64,000 bases of DNA from positions 1 through 64,000 of the forward strand of contig DIWU01000026.1 of the NCBI GenBank assembly GCA_002428525.1, given 5' to 3'. Origin of the DNA: a bacterium UBP14_UBA6098 (lineage in GTDB: Bacteria; UBP14; UBA6098). The notes under the pieces were generated by a model, which worked only from the letters and a program-made list of their open reading frames with translations, was not told the origin of the DNA and ran no database searches. Position numbers and translations under genes: made by a program. Positions 17,707 through 26,108 of the stretch are shown piece after piece. Position 1 is the first letter of the stretch. Every line of letters starts with the position of its first letter.

Positions 17707-19079
17707 TTCGAGCCCTCCAATTCGGGGATTACTCTCTCTAAAGAAAGCGCTCTGCTCGCTTTGAGGAGCAACACATCGTCCTTTTGTAAAACCCTTCTCA
17801 AAATATGGACTAACTCATCGAAGTCATTGGTATATAATATTTTATCTTTATTCACACTCAACGCCCTTGCAGGCTCGAGCGCGGCGCTCATCATCTCGCC
17901 GAAGAACAGGACGAAGTCGAAGCCGTAACCGCCGGCGAGCGCGCCTATCTCCTCATGGAACCGCCGGGATTCGTTGCCCAATTCGAGCATATCGCCCAAA
18001 ACCGCAATCTTCCGCCGCCCCGGGAATTCCGATAAAACCTGCAAAGCCTGCTTCACCGCGATAGGGCTTGCGTTGTAGCAATCCTCGATCAGCATAAAAT
18101 CCTCGAGCCTGCGAACCGACATCCGCCCCGGCACACCCTCGAATTCGGCGACGCGCTCGGCGACCTCCCCCTCGGGAATCCCGAATTCCGTTGCGACGGC
18201 GAGCGCGCAGGCCGCCGAATAGGCGATACCGCGGCCATAGAGCCTCGAATGGAACCTCCTGCGGTTGATATCGAAACCCGTAAAACCGCCCTCCTCGGTG
18301 GCGCAGTTCGAGATCCGAAAATCGGCCTTTGTGGAGAAACCGAAGGTTCGCAATCTGTCCGTGGGAATAGCTTCCTGCGCCATCAGGCGAAAATCGTCGG
18401 CGCAAAGGAAGGCCTTTCCGCCCTCGCGCAGGAAACTCAACAACGATAGCTTCTCCCGCGCGATCTCGTCGAGCGAACCCAATCCCTCGATATGCACCGG
18501 CGCGATATTCGTGATTATCGCATGATCCGGTCGGGCGATCTCGCCGAGACGTTGCATCTCGCCGGGGCAGTTGATCCCGAGTTCGAGTATGGCGATTTCG
18601 TGCGAGGGTTCGATCTCGAAGATCGAAAGCGGCAGACCGATTAGATTGTTATAGTTCTTTTTCGACCGCGCGACCGCGAATCTCGCGGAGAGGCAATGCG
18701 CGGTAAGCTCGCGCGTGGTCGTCTTGCCGAGGCTTCCCGAAACTGCCACCACCGAGGCCTCGGTCTCGGTCCGGCATTGCGCCGCTAAGGCCCCGAGCGC
18801 ATCGAGCGTGTCCTCGACGACTATCTCGGGAATTGCGCTCTGAATCGGGCGCGAAACTACAGCGGCCGAGGCCCCGCGATTTGCCGCATCTTGAACGAAG
18901 TCGTGGCCGTCGCGAGCGGATTCGAGGGCGAAGAACATCTCGCCGCCGACAATCTCTCTGCTATCGACAACAATGCGGTCGATTTTGAGATCGCCGCGGC
19001 CCTCGTCGGTCAGCCGACCGCCGAGGATTTTCGTAACTTCTTGTAAGCTCTTAACCTTCAATCCCACTCCGATATCCAA
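17694..19079 (-). CDS. murF: UDP-MurNAc-tripeptide-D-alanyl-D-alanine ligase MurF
   Basis: A 461-residue Mur ligase adding D-Ala-D-Ala to complete the pentapeptide. The MurF-type ATP loop is AVSGSLGKTTTRELTA. Downstream are the NYNNLIGLPLSIF block, LELGINCPGEM, NIAPVHIEGLGSLDEIAREK and the C-terminal LIEDCYNASPIAVKQAL with AVLGDMLELG. The NYNN-GLP and EDCYNASP motifs are MurF-specific. The start overlaps the end of murE by 29 bases; an alternative TTG at 19061 would shorten this. D-Ala-D-Ala must be supplied by a ddl gene elsewhere. Confidence 0.96.
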   Translation of the reverse strand: MDIGVGLKVKSLQEVTKILGGRLTDEGRGDLKIDRIVVDSREIVGGEMFFALESARDGHDFVQDAANRGASAAVVSRPIQSAIPEIVVEDTLDALGALAAQCRTETEASVVAVSGSLGKTTTRELTAHCLSARFAVARSKKNYNNLIGLPLSIFEIEPSHEIAILELGINCPGEMQRLGEIARPDHAIITNIAPVHIEGLGSLDEIAREKLSLLSFLREGGKAFLCADDFRLMAQEAIPTDRLRTFGFSTKADFRISNCATEEGGFTGFDINRRRFHSRLYGRGIAYSAACALAVATEFGIPEGEVAERVAEFEGVPGRMSVRRLEDFMLIEDCYNASPIAVKQALQVLSEFPGRRKIAVLGDMLELGNESRRFHEEIGALAGGYGFDFVLFFGEMMSAALEPARALSVNKDKILYTNDFDELVHILRRVLQKDDVLLLKASRALSLERVIPELEGSKCGG

Positions 19080-20550
19080 ACTCGACTAACCACTGCTCGG
19101 CGACCTCGCGGTCGTTGAAATGCCTCTTGGTTTTTCCAATAATCTGATAATCCTCGTGCCCCTTGCCGGCGATAAGCACGACATCGCCCTCTTCCGCCGA
19201 TGACAGCGCGAAGCGTATCGCTTCGCGGCGATCCGAGATGCGATATTTCTCCGCTGAGGGCGGAACACCGCGCTCTATTTGGTCGAGGATATCCTCCGGT
19301 TTTTCGCTTCGCGGATTATCGCTCGTTAAAATCACAATATCCGAGAGGCTTCCGGCGACGCGACCCATCTTCGGGCGCTTGTCCCTGTCGCGATCGCCGC
19401 CGGCACCGAAAACCGTTATCACCCTCTTTTTCGCGATATATCTACACGATTCGATCGCGCGCTCGAGCGCGTCGGGGGTATGCGAGTAATCGACATAGAT
19501 CGAGAAAGACTGTTCACCTTCGACTCGCTGAAGCCGTCCGGCAATCCCCTTGAAATCCTCCAGCCCCCTCGCGATTCCCTCCAGCGGCCATCCCATCGAA
19601 AGTCCTACTCCGGCCGCACAGAGCGCGTTGTAGATATTGAAAAACCCCGGAATTCCCATCGAAACCACGGCCTGCCCAAAAGGAGAGGTTAAAAGGAATT
19701 TAGTCCTATCGGCCGAACATTCTATCTCCGAGGCGCGAAGGTCGGCCGGGCTGTTTATCGCGTAGGTCGAGATCCTCTTGCTTCTCGTGATCGCGGCGAG
19801 CTTCTCGCCGTAGCGGTCGTCGATATTTATCACACTCGCCGAATTCGGCTCGGCCCCCTCGAAGATCCGGCTCTTGATCTCGAAATAGCTGTTCATATCC
19901 CTATGATAATCGAGATGATCCTGCGTGAGGTTTGTGAAACCCACAACCGAAAAGACGAGGCCGTGACACCGCTGTTGCACGATACCGTGGCTCGAAACCT
20001 CCATCGCGAGGCCGTCCGTGCCGGCCTCGGCCATCTCGGCGATGATCTCGAAGAGCTTGATCGAGTCCGGAGTGGTAAAGGCCAACGAACAGGCCTTGTC
20101 GCCGTAGGAGTAGCCCAAGGTTCCAATAGTCCCGAAGCTTTTTCCGCAGACCTCGGCAATCCTCTGGATCATATAGGTCGTGGTCGATTTTCCGTTAGTC
20201 CCGGTTATCCCGACTATATCGAGCTTATCTTGAGGGTTGCCGTAGAATTCGCGGGCGGCTTCGGCGAGCGCGATCTTTGTGTCGGGAACACAGATAATCC
20301 GCGCGTCGGGATCCAGCCCTCGTTCGACTACCACCGCCACCGCGCCGCGCTCGAGGGCTTGCGGGACATAGAAATGCCCATCGACCGTTTCACCGATAAG
20401 CGCGAAGAACAAATCACCGCGCTTAACAGCCCTTGAATCGGCGGTAAGTGCCAAAACCTTCAAGCCGCTCGGGTCGAAGGAGGCCTCGCCGCCGATAGCC
20501 TCGACTATCTGGCCGAGAGGGACTTCTCTATTTCGCATTTCAGAAGACAT
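19051..20550 (-). CDS. murE: UDP-MurNAc-tripeptide synthetase MurE, probably meso-DAP specific
   Basis: A 499-residue Mur ligase that adds the third amino acid to the peptide stem. The ATP loop is GITGTNGKSTTTYMIQ, followed by TTPDSIKLFEIIAEM, MEVSSHGIVQQRC and FTNLTQDHLDYHRDM. The specificity motif reads ILTSDNPRSEKPEDIL. DNPR is the form found in meso-diaminopimelate-adding enzymes, whereas lysine-adding enzymes have other residues there. The start overlaps the ftsI stop region by 46 bases; a second in-frame ATG at 20538 is equally possible. A DapL-like diaminopimelate aminotransferase encoded at 42768-43910 fits this specificity. Confidence 0.96.
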   Translation of the reverse strand: MSSEMRNREVPLGQIVEAIGGEASFDPSGLKVLALTADSRAVKRGDLFFALIGETVDGHFYVPQALERGAVAVVVERGLDPDARIICVPDTKIALAEAAREFYGNPQDKLDIVGITGTNGKSTTTYMIQRIAEVCGKSFGTIGTLGYSYGDKACSLAFTTPDSIKLFEIIAEMAEAGTDGLAMEVSSHGIVQQRCHGLVFSVVGFTNLTQDHLDYHRDMNSYFEIKSRIFEGAEPNSASVINIDDRYGEKLAAITRSKRISTYAINSPADLRASEIECSADRTKFLLTSPFGQAVVSMGIPGFFNIYNALCAAGVGLSMGWPLEGIARGLEDFKGIAGRLQRVEGEQSFSIYVDYSHTPDALERAIESCRYIAKKRVITVFGAGGDRDRDKRPKMGRVAGSLSDIVILTSDNPRSEKPEDILDQIERGVPPSAEKYRISDRREAIRFALSSAEEGDVVLIAGKGHEDYQIIGKTKRHFNDREVAEQWLVEFGYRSGIEG

Positions 20551-22613
20551 AAATCGTTTCTATCTATAAGGTTACCCGGTTTAGGGTCTTGTTGAATAAC
20601 CGTTCCGGAACCGACAATTCGGAATTTTACATTCGCCTGAGCCATCTCGAGAATCGCGTCTCGAAGGGGCATGCCGATAACATCGGGGATCTCGACCTGT
20701 CCGCCGCCCTTCGTCTCCGCGGGCTTCAGGACAAGTTTAACCTCGCTGAGCGGGGCGACCATACGTCCCGGAAGCGGCGACTGGCCGATAACATAACCGC
20801 CGCCGGCAGTATCGGGCTTAAGGCCCCTGAAATTCAATATTTCGATCGCTTGACTGGCGGACATGCGGCGAACATCAGGCACAACCACGAAGTTCGATTC
20901 GGGAATTATCGGGGCCTTGACCTCGATCTCCGGCGATATAATCCCCATCGCAAAGGCCTTATTGACTATATTCTTCCAGACGGGTGCGCCGGTCCAACCA
21001 CCCCAGTGCGGGCCTTTCGAGGGGTTATCGATCACGACGACGCCCACTATCTGCGGGGACTCCACCGGCGCGAACCCCACGAAGGAGCTGATATACTTGT
21101 TGTCGTCATATCCCCTGACTGTCTCTTTGACCTTGTGGGAGGTTCCGGTTTTGCCTGCAACAGACAGGCCTTCAATTTGCGCTTTCACGCCGGTTCCCGA
21201 ATCGACCACCTCCTGCAGTAGAGTGCACAGAAGCTCTGCGTTCTCCTCGTCGAGCACTCGGCGCACCTTTGTCGGTGTCCGCTCGCGAATCGTCCTTCCC
21301 GAGGGATCGATCACACTCTTCACGAGATAGGGTTGCATTAAAACCCCGCGGTTCGCGATCGCGGCATAGGCCGCGGCCATCTGCATCGCGGTCACCGCGA
21401 CCTCGTGCCCCATCGGGAAGGCCGCAGTAGTCATACGGCTCCAAAGCTCCGGGCGGTGGAGCATTCCGACCACCTCTCCGGGAAGGTCCACGCCGGTCGG
21501 GCTTCCGAATCCGAAGGATCTTGCATTGCTGTATAGGATTTCCGGTGAAAGCCTCTGCGCGAGTTTTATTGTTCCGATATTTGAGCTATGCTGAAGCACT
21601 TGCCGCGCGGTAATTAGACCGTGGCTTTCGGCGTCGTGGATAGTGTCGCGATAGAAAACCCATTTGCCTTGCTCGCAATCGACTGTTTCTTCAAGCGAAA
21701 AGGCCTTGTTCTCGATCAGAGCCGAAAAGGTGATCGCCTTAAAGGTGCTCCCCGGCTCGTAGATATCGGTGATCTGGCGGATCTTGCGCGAGTAAGCATC
21801 CGACCCGCCCGGGTTATTAGGATCGTAATCGGGGTAGCAGGCCATCGCAAGAATTTCGCCGGTGGAGGGCTTGAGAAACACCGCCATACCGTTATCCGCG
21901 CCGAAGGACTCCACTCCGGCGGCAAGCTCCGATTCGACTATCTGCTGAAGGTCGGGATCGATTGTGAGGTGAACGCTCGCCCCGGGGATAGAGGGCTTGC
22001 CCCCGAGCTGATAGACACGGTAGGGCCGTCCGGCGGCGTCCGCGATAACGAACCTCTCGCCGTTCTCGCCCTCGAGATAACTATTATAGAATAGTTCGAT
22101 CCCCTCCATGCCCTTGCCGTCGATATCGACAAAGCCGAGGATCTGCCCAGCGGTCTGGCCATAGGGATAGATCCGGTCATAGATCGGAATCGAGAAAACA
22201 CTGTCCGCCTCGAGTTGCTTGAGGGTTTGGCCGTTGGAAAGATCGACATGCCTCGCCAGATACAACCAGTTGCCCTTCGAGTTCGAAACGCGTCGTTTGA
22301 TATAACCTCTATCGAAACCGAGCACATCGGCAAAAATCGAATCGACCCGCTCGATATTTTGAATCGAGCGCTTAGTCGTCCAAAAATCGAGGGCGACGCT
22401 GTTTTTCGCCATGGCCTCGCCGTCTCGGCCGTATATAACCCCGCGAAGCGATTTGATACTTTCGACCTTGCGATGTTGTTCTTGCGCCTTGCTTTCCCAT
22501 TCCTTCGAGGCAACAACCTGAACCGCGAAAAGCCGCCCGACGATTATCGTCCAGACGGCTAACCCGATTATTCCGGTTAGAATCAATCTATCCAAGTTGC
22601 GGCGACCGACCAC
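20505..22613 (-). CDS. ftsI: Septal class B penicillin-binding protein with two PASTA domains
   Basis: A 702-residue peptidoglycan transpeptidase. It has an N-terminal anchor helix (about 10-32), a class B dimerisation domain with RGVIYGRDGEAMA (57-69), then the penicilloyl-serine domain with catalytic STFK (S289-K292), SSN (343-345) and KTG (488-490). The C-terminus carries two PASTA domains (about 573-634 and 643-697, starting VVPDVRRMSASQAIEIL and EIPDVIGMPLRDAILEM). PASTA domains sense or bind peptidoglycan and on division PBPs are best known from Gram-positives and from Spo/Pbp2x types. Its place between ftsL and murE marks it as the FtsW partner FtsI. Confidence 0.96.
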   Translation of the reverse strand: MVGRRNLDRLILTGIIGLAVWTIIVGRLFAVQVVASKEWESKAQEQHRKVESIKSLRGVIYGRDGEAMAKNSVALDFWTTKRSIQNIERVDSIFADVLGFDRGYIKRRVSNSKGNWLYLARHVDLSNGQTLKQLEADSVFSIPIYDRIYPYGQTAGQILGFVDIDGKGMEGIELFYNSYLEGENGERFVIADAAGRPYRVYQLGGKPSIPGASVHLTIDPDLQQIVESELAAGVESFGADNGMAVFLKPSTGEILAMACYPDYDPNNPGGSDAYSRKIRQITDIYEPGSTFKAITFSALIENKAFSLEETVDCEQGKWVFYRDTIHDAESHGLITARQVLQHSSNIGTIKLAQRLSPEILYSNARSFGFGSPTGVDLPGEVVGMLHRPELWSRMTTAAFPMGHEVAVTAMQMAAAYAAIANRGVLMQPYLVKSVIDPSGRTIRERTPTKVRRVLDEENAELLCTLLQEVVDSGTGVKAQIEGLSVAGKTGTSHKVKETVRGYDDNKYISSFVGFAPVESPQIVGVVVIDNPSKGPHWGGWTGAPVWKNIVNKAFAMGIISPEIEVKAPIIPESNFVVVPDVRRMSASQAIEILNFRGLKPDTAGGGYVIGQSPLPGRMVAPLSEVKLVLKPAETKGGGQVEIPDVIGMPLRDAILEMAQANVKFRIVGSGTVIQQDPKPGNLIDRNDLCLLKCEIEKSLSAR

Positions 22614-22643
22614 TATGTGACCCCCAAATACGAAGATGGTGGG

Positions 22644-23060
22644 CTATAAAGAACCGCCAATCTCTTTGTTATCGAATTTAAAAGTTCCGACAACGAGGCC
22701 GTCGATCCTGCGACGAGCCTTCGCGAGAAAATCATTGAAGGAGAAGGCCTCGATCGTTTCATCGCCCACCCTCGGCTCGGCAAGAACGAAGACCTCATTT
22801 AAAGCGGCCGAGCGCAGACCGAAATCCATTGAGGCAATTCTCTCGAGCTCCTTCGTCTCGACTATCCTTGCAATATCGCGCTCAATTTCGTTGTTCTGAT
22901 CGCGGAGCGAGGTAATGAACTCGTTGTTTTCAAGCATCCTCTCCTCGAGGCGAATCAGATAAACCCTTTGCGCGACCAAAACCAAAGCAAAAACGACGAA
23001 AAAGGCCCAAATCGTCGGGACTTTTAACTTTTTCATGCAAATTAATAACTTTTCTTTCAA
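22644..23060 (-). CDS. ftsL: Cell division protein FtsL (by position and topology)
   Basis: A 138-residue protein (130 if the ATG at 23036 is used) with one membrane helix (VPTIWAFFVVFALVLVAQRVYLI). This is followed by a periplasmic coiled coil of about 45 residues (LEERMLENNEFITSLRDQNNEIERDIARIVE). It ends with the short FtsL-type segment ELERIASMDFGLRSAALNEVFVL, which is the pattern IA---LGL---------V of FtsL proteins. FtsL sequences are poorly conserved; identification rests on this topology and its position between rsmH and ftsI. FtsL with FtsB bridges FtsQ to the FtsW-FtsI synthase. Confidence 0.85.
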   Translation of the reverse strand: MKEKLLICMKKLKVPTIWAFFVVFALVLVAQRVYLIRLEERMLENNEFITSLRDQNNEIERDIARIVETKELERIASMDFGLRSAALNEVFVLAEPRVGDETIEAFSFNDFLAKARRRIDGLVVGTFKFDNKEIGGSL

Positions 23061-23087
23061 AATCCCCTCCTTGCCAACCTAAAACTA

Positions 23088-24014
23088 TCAAAGCTTCATC
23101 GCCGCTCTAAGTTTCGCGGATCGCGCCCTCGGATTCACTCCGATCTCCTCCTCCGTGGGTCTGAGCGGTTTTTTGACAAGCCGCTTCAGGCTCGGCTTAT
23201 GGCCGCATCTGCAAACTGGAAGCTCCGGCGGGCAAATACACCCTCTCTCCTCCTCCGCGAAGAACTGCTTCACGATTCGGTCCTCGAGAGAATGATAGCT
23301 GATAACGACGATAACGCCGTCCGGGATTAGTAATTCGAGTGCCGCGCGAATACCGTAGCGGAGCTGTTCGAGTTCATCGTTTACAAAGATCCGTATCGCT
23401 TGAAAAACCCTTGCGAGGTCGGCGTTCGAGTAGTTATTCTCGACCTTAGCCACCGCCGCAACAAGATCGGCCGCCGTCTCGAGCGGCCCGGCCGTCCTGC
23501 GTTCGACGATCGCGCCGGCGATTCTCCACGCCGACTGCACCTCGCCGAAGTCTCTCAAGACTTGTGAAATAGCTTCTCTGTCCGCACCGTTAAGAAAATC
23601 TGCCGCGCTTCGACCCGCATTGCCCATCCGCATATCGAGCCGCGCCTCGCCGCCAAAGCTGAACCCGCAATCGGGATCGTCTATCTGCCGGCTACTTACC
23701 CCGAGATCGAACAGAATCCCGCAGGGAGGTCGCAGGCTGAGATTCGAGAAAATCTCCCCTATTCCGGCGAATTCGCCCTCGACTGCGACAAAACGCTCCC
23801 CGAATCGCGCGAGCCTTTCGCGGGAACGCTCGATTGCACGAGCGTCGCGATCAATACCTAAAAGAACGATATCTTGTCTTGCTTCGAGAAGGGCCTCGGC
23901 ATGGCCGCCATCGCCCAAAGTAGCATCGATTATTGTTTCCCCGGAAACGCGTCCTAAAAAATCGACAACCTCCCCGCACATAACGGGGCGATGATAATTA
24001 ACTTGCCGATTCAT
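23088..24014 (-). CDS. rsmH: 16S rRNA (cytosine-1402 N4)-methyltransferase RsmH
   Basis: A 308-residue enzyme formerly called MraW that methylates C1402 in the ribosomal P site using S-adenosylmethionine. Landmarks are YHRPVMCGEVVDFL at the start, DATLGDGGHAEALLEA for the cofactor site, GILFDLGVSSRQIDDPDCGFSF, and FQAIRIFVNDELEQLRYGI. The end has VISYHSLEDRIVKQFF and NPRARSAKLRAAMKL. It overlaps the mraZ stop by 17 bases. Length and motifs are standard. Confidence 0.98.
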   Translation of the reverse strand: MNRQVNYHRPVMCGEVVDFLGRVSGETIIDATLGDGGHAEALLEARQDIVLLGIDRDARAIERSRERLARFGERFVAVEGEFAGIGEIFSNLSLRPPCGILFDLGVSSRQIDDPDCGFSFGGEARLDMRMGNAGRSAADFLNGADREAISQVLRDFGEVQSAWRIAGAIVERRTAGPLETAADLVAAVAKVENNYSNADLARVFQAIRIFVNDELEQLRYGIRAALELLIPDGVIVVISYHSLEDRIVKQFFAEEERGCICPPELPVCRCGHKPSLKRLVKKPLRPTEEEIGVNPRARSAKLRAAMKL

Positions 24015-24477
24015 TATTCTTATCTAATCTCTTGCGCCCCAAATTCGAGAAGAAGAGGTCGGCGATCTCGTCGTATCCGATCTCGCTTTCGGCGCAGACA
24101 CGATCGTAACGCTCCTCGTTCCAAAGCTCTATCCATGAACCGAGACCGATAATCAAAACATCATCCTCGATGCCCGCGAACTCGCGCAGGTTCTTGGGAA
24201 GCAAAATCCTCCCCTGATTATCGAGTTGGAGCTCGAAGGCGTTCGGATAAAGCCTTCTCGCGAAATCCACAATCCCCTTCGCGCCCAACTCGGGCGTGAA
24301 CTCGCGGGCGTTTCTGTGGAATTCATCGACCGGCACGAGCGCGAGACAGCCGCCCGAGCCCTTGAGGAGCATGAAACTGCTGAAAATCTTGTCCCTTTCT
24401 ATCTGTCTGAGAGTGATAGGGATTTGCAGTCTGCCTTTTGGGTCGATTTTATGTTCGAATCTTCCGTAAAACATCAT
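23998..24477 (-). CDS. mraZ: Transcriptional regulator MraZ
   Basis: About 159 residues from the ATG at 24477 (MMFYGRFEHKIDPKGRLQIP). It has two SpoVT/AbrB-like repeats, the first with DPKGRLQIP and the second with LDNQGRILLPKNLREFAG. MraZ binds TGGG-type repeats in its own promoter and controls the dcw operon. The reading frame extends to a GTG at 24513. The transcription start expected from the upstream promoter falls at about 24515, which would make that GTG leaderless, and the family starts at M-F-G. The C-terminal tail (GRKRLDKNNESAS) is a charged extension not shared by the family. It is the first gene of the operon. Confidence 0.95.
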   Translation of the reverse strand: MMFYGRFEHKIDPKGRLQIPITLRQIERDKIFSSFMLLKGSGGCLALVPVDEFHRNAREFTPELGAKGIVDFARRLYPNAFELQLDNQGRILLPKNLREFAGIEDDVLIIGLGSWIELWNEERYDRVCAESEIGYDEIADLFFSNLGRKRLDKNNESAS

Positions 24478-24521
24478 TCCCACTTTTAGCTCAAAATAGG
24501 GTTTTGGCTCCACCTAATCCA

Positions 24522-24550
24522 ATTATAAATCTGGATCTTTTTTCTGTCAA
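24522..24550 (-). promoter_or_regulatory. Consensus promoter of the dcw operon with possible MraZ sites
   Basis: On the reverse strand a perfect TTGACA (24550-24545) and a perfect TATAAT (24527-24522) are separated by exactly 17 bases. Transcription should start near 24515. Between the -10 and the mraZ start codon lie three TGG-type boxes: TTGGA just after the -10, GTGGA nine bases on, and GTGGGA next to the ATG. MraZ proteins bind repeated TGGG boxes, so self-repression is plausible, although the spacing is irregular. This is the only recognisable promoter for the roughly 17-kb operon. Confidence 0.85.
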
Positions 24551-24983
24551 GGTAAAATTTTTAAATTTTTTAAATATCTCCTTATTTATCAACACCATAC
24601 GAACATTAGTTCGCTTTTTAGGTTGCCTTTATATGTGACAATTTTCTATCCCTTTATTAATCATAATGTTACCAACTAATCTCTATTGAAACATATTAAG
24701 TGCCGCCGCTAAAAGAATTGCGCAGAGGTTTAGCCTTAACTTCTTTTATAGCAATATATTATGCGGGCGAAAATACTCATCTGTGGAGCGCGGTGGAGCA
24801 ACGGTTCTTAGGACAGCCGATTCAACTCTTTCCCCCTCGAAGAGCTTTCGAAAAACAAAGGTAATTTTCAAACGTCATCGAGTGTTTCCCACACGCCCTC
24901 GTGTAATCCCCCTTTACCTTTTACCATATACATTTTACCCTCCACCTTTTACCATTTGCCTTCTTCAAACTAAATTTCTTCTC
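24551..24983. other. Intergenic gap between the divergent mraZ and phosphofructokinase promoters
   Basis: AT-rich non-coding sequence without a credible gene. The part 24900-24960 repeats short pyrimidine-rich units of the form CCTTTTACCATATA and CCTTTTACCATTTG several times. A stretch at 24781-24870 superficially resembles a tRNA D-arm but does not close into a tRNA. No other feature was seen. Confidence 0.6.
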
Positions 24984-25011
24984 TTGACTTAGGATCAATA
25001 ATTTTTATGTT
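24984..25011 (+). promoter_or_regulatory. Promoter of the glycolytic operon
   Basis: TTGACT (24984-24989), a 16-base spacer and TATGTT (25006-25011). Transcription would start near 25018, leaving a leader of about 30 bases that contains a GGAGGA ribosome site before the ATG at 25050. Confidence 0.6.
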
Positions 25012-25049
25012 AAACCTTAGCCAATTGAAATAAACGGAGGAAAAGCAAT

Positions 25050-26108
25050 ATGTCTAAAAAGGTCGGAATCCTGACCGGCGGAGGCGATTGCCCCGGTCTG
25101 AACGGCGTGATCAGAGGAGCTGTCTTCAGAGGCTCCGAAAGGCACGATCTCGAATTTGTCGGCATAAAATTCGGCTGGAAAGGCCTGCTCGAAAAGGACA
25201 CAATGCCCCTTTCGAGGGATAATGTTCGAGATATACTCGCAGTCGGCGGAACGATACTCCGAACAAGCCGCACGAATCCCGCGAAGAGCGAGGAAAGCGC
25301 CAAGCTCGCAGTCGAGAACTTCCACCAACTGGGCCTCGACGCCCTGATCGCGATTGGCGGCGAGGACACGCTCGGCGCGGCCTACAGCCTTTGGCAAACC
25401 GATTCGAGTTTCGCGGTGGTCGGCGTCCCGAAGACAATCGACAACGACCTCAGCGGAACCGACCTCACCTTCGGCTTCGACACCGCAATCAACATCGCGG
25501 TGGAATCGATCGACAGATTGGTCACAACCGCGAGAAGTCACAACCGCGTGCTTGTGGTCGAGCTTATGGGCCGCCATGCCGGTTGGATCACGATAGAGGC
25601 CGGCCTCGCCGGCGCCGCGGATATCATCCTTATCCCCGAAAGGCCGTTCGATATCGAGACCGATGTCTTCGAGCCGCTGAAGGCCCTTCGCGCCTCGGGG
25701 CGCGAATACGCGATCGTCGCGGTCAGCGAGGGCGCCAAGCTCAAAGTCAAACACGACCTCGACGGCTCGATCTTCCTTCAACAGGCCGAGCGCGACGAGT
25801 TCGGACATATACGCCTCGGCGGTATCGCAAAGGCCCTCTCGAAAGAGATCGAGGAAAATACCGGCTGGGAAAGCCGACATGTCGTTCTTGGACATCTGCA
25901 ACGCGGCGGCGCCCCAAGCGCCTTCGACAGATATATCTCGACCCGCTTCGGAATCGCGGCCGCAGATGCCGTAGCGGAGGGTAAATCCGGCGTGATGGTC
26001 GCGCTTCGAGGCCTCAAGGTCGAGCCAATCCCCATGACCGACGAGATCAAGGAAATTAAGCGCGTCCCGGACGAGCTGATCGACCTTTTAGGCCTATTTT
26101 CAAAGTGA
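25050..26108 (+). CDS. pfp: 6-phosphofructokinase, residues point to the pyrophosphate-dependent type
   Basis: A 352-residue PFK-A fold enzyme phosphorylating fructose 6-phosphate. It has GILTGGGDCPGLN at the N-terminus, GGEDTLGAA, VPKTIDND, the substrate loop ELMGRHAGWI and LGHLQRGGAPS. Two positions decide the phosphoryl donor in this family. ATP enzymes have Gly-104 and Gly-124 (E. coli numbering, GGDGS and PGTIDND), whereas PPi enzymes have Asp and Lys (GGDDT or GGEDT, and PKTIDND). Here GGEDT and PKTIDND carry Asp and Lys, so PPi dependence is predicted, which would make the step reversible. A strong GGAGGA site precedes the ATG. It heads the operon with gap, pgk and tpiA. Confidence 0.9.
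   Translation: MSKKVGILTGGGDCPGLNGVIRGAVFRGSERHDLEFVGIKFGWKGLLEKDTMPLSRDNVRDILAVGGTILRTSRTNPAKSEESAKLAVENFHQLGLDALIAIGGEDTLGAAYSLWQTDSSFAVVGVPKTIDNDLSGTDLTFGFDTAINIAVESIDRLVTTARSHNRVLVVELMGRHAGWITIEAGLAGAADIILIPERPFDIETDVFEPLKALRASGREYAIVAVSEGAKLKVKHDLDGSIFLQQAERDEFGHIRLGGIAKALSKEIEENTGWESRHVVLGHLQRGGAPSAFDRYISTRFGIAAADAVAEGKSGVMVALRGLKVEPIPMTDEIKEIKRVPDELIDLLGLFSK

Noticed and set aside
24781..24870. tRNA-like stretch with GGTGGAGCAACGGTTC and AGCCGATTCAA
   Set aside because: No acceptor stem or complete anticodon and TpsiC arms can be formed; the resemblance is limited to a D-arm-like segment.
24900..24960. Repeated CCTTTTACCAT units
   Set aside because: Short, imperfect and low complexity; no dyad or regular spacing that would support a binding site or array.
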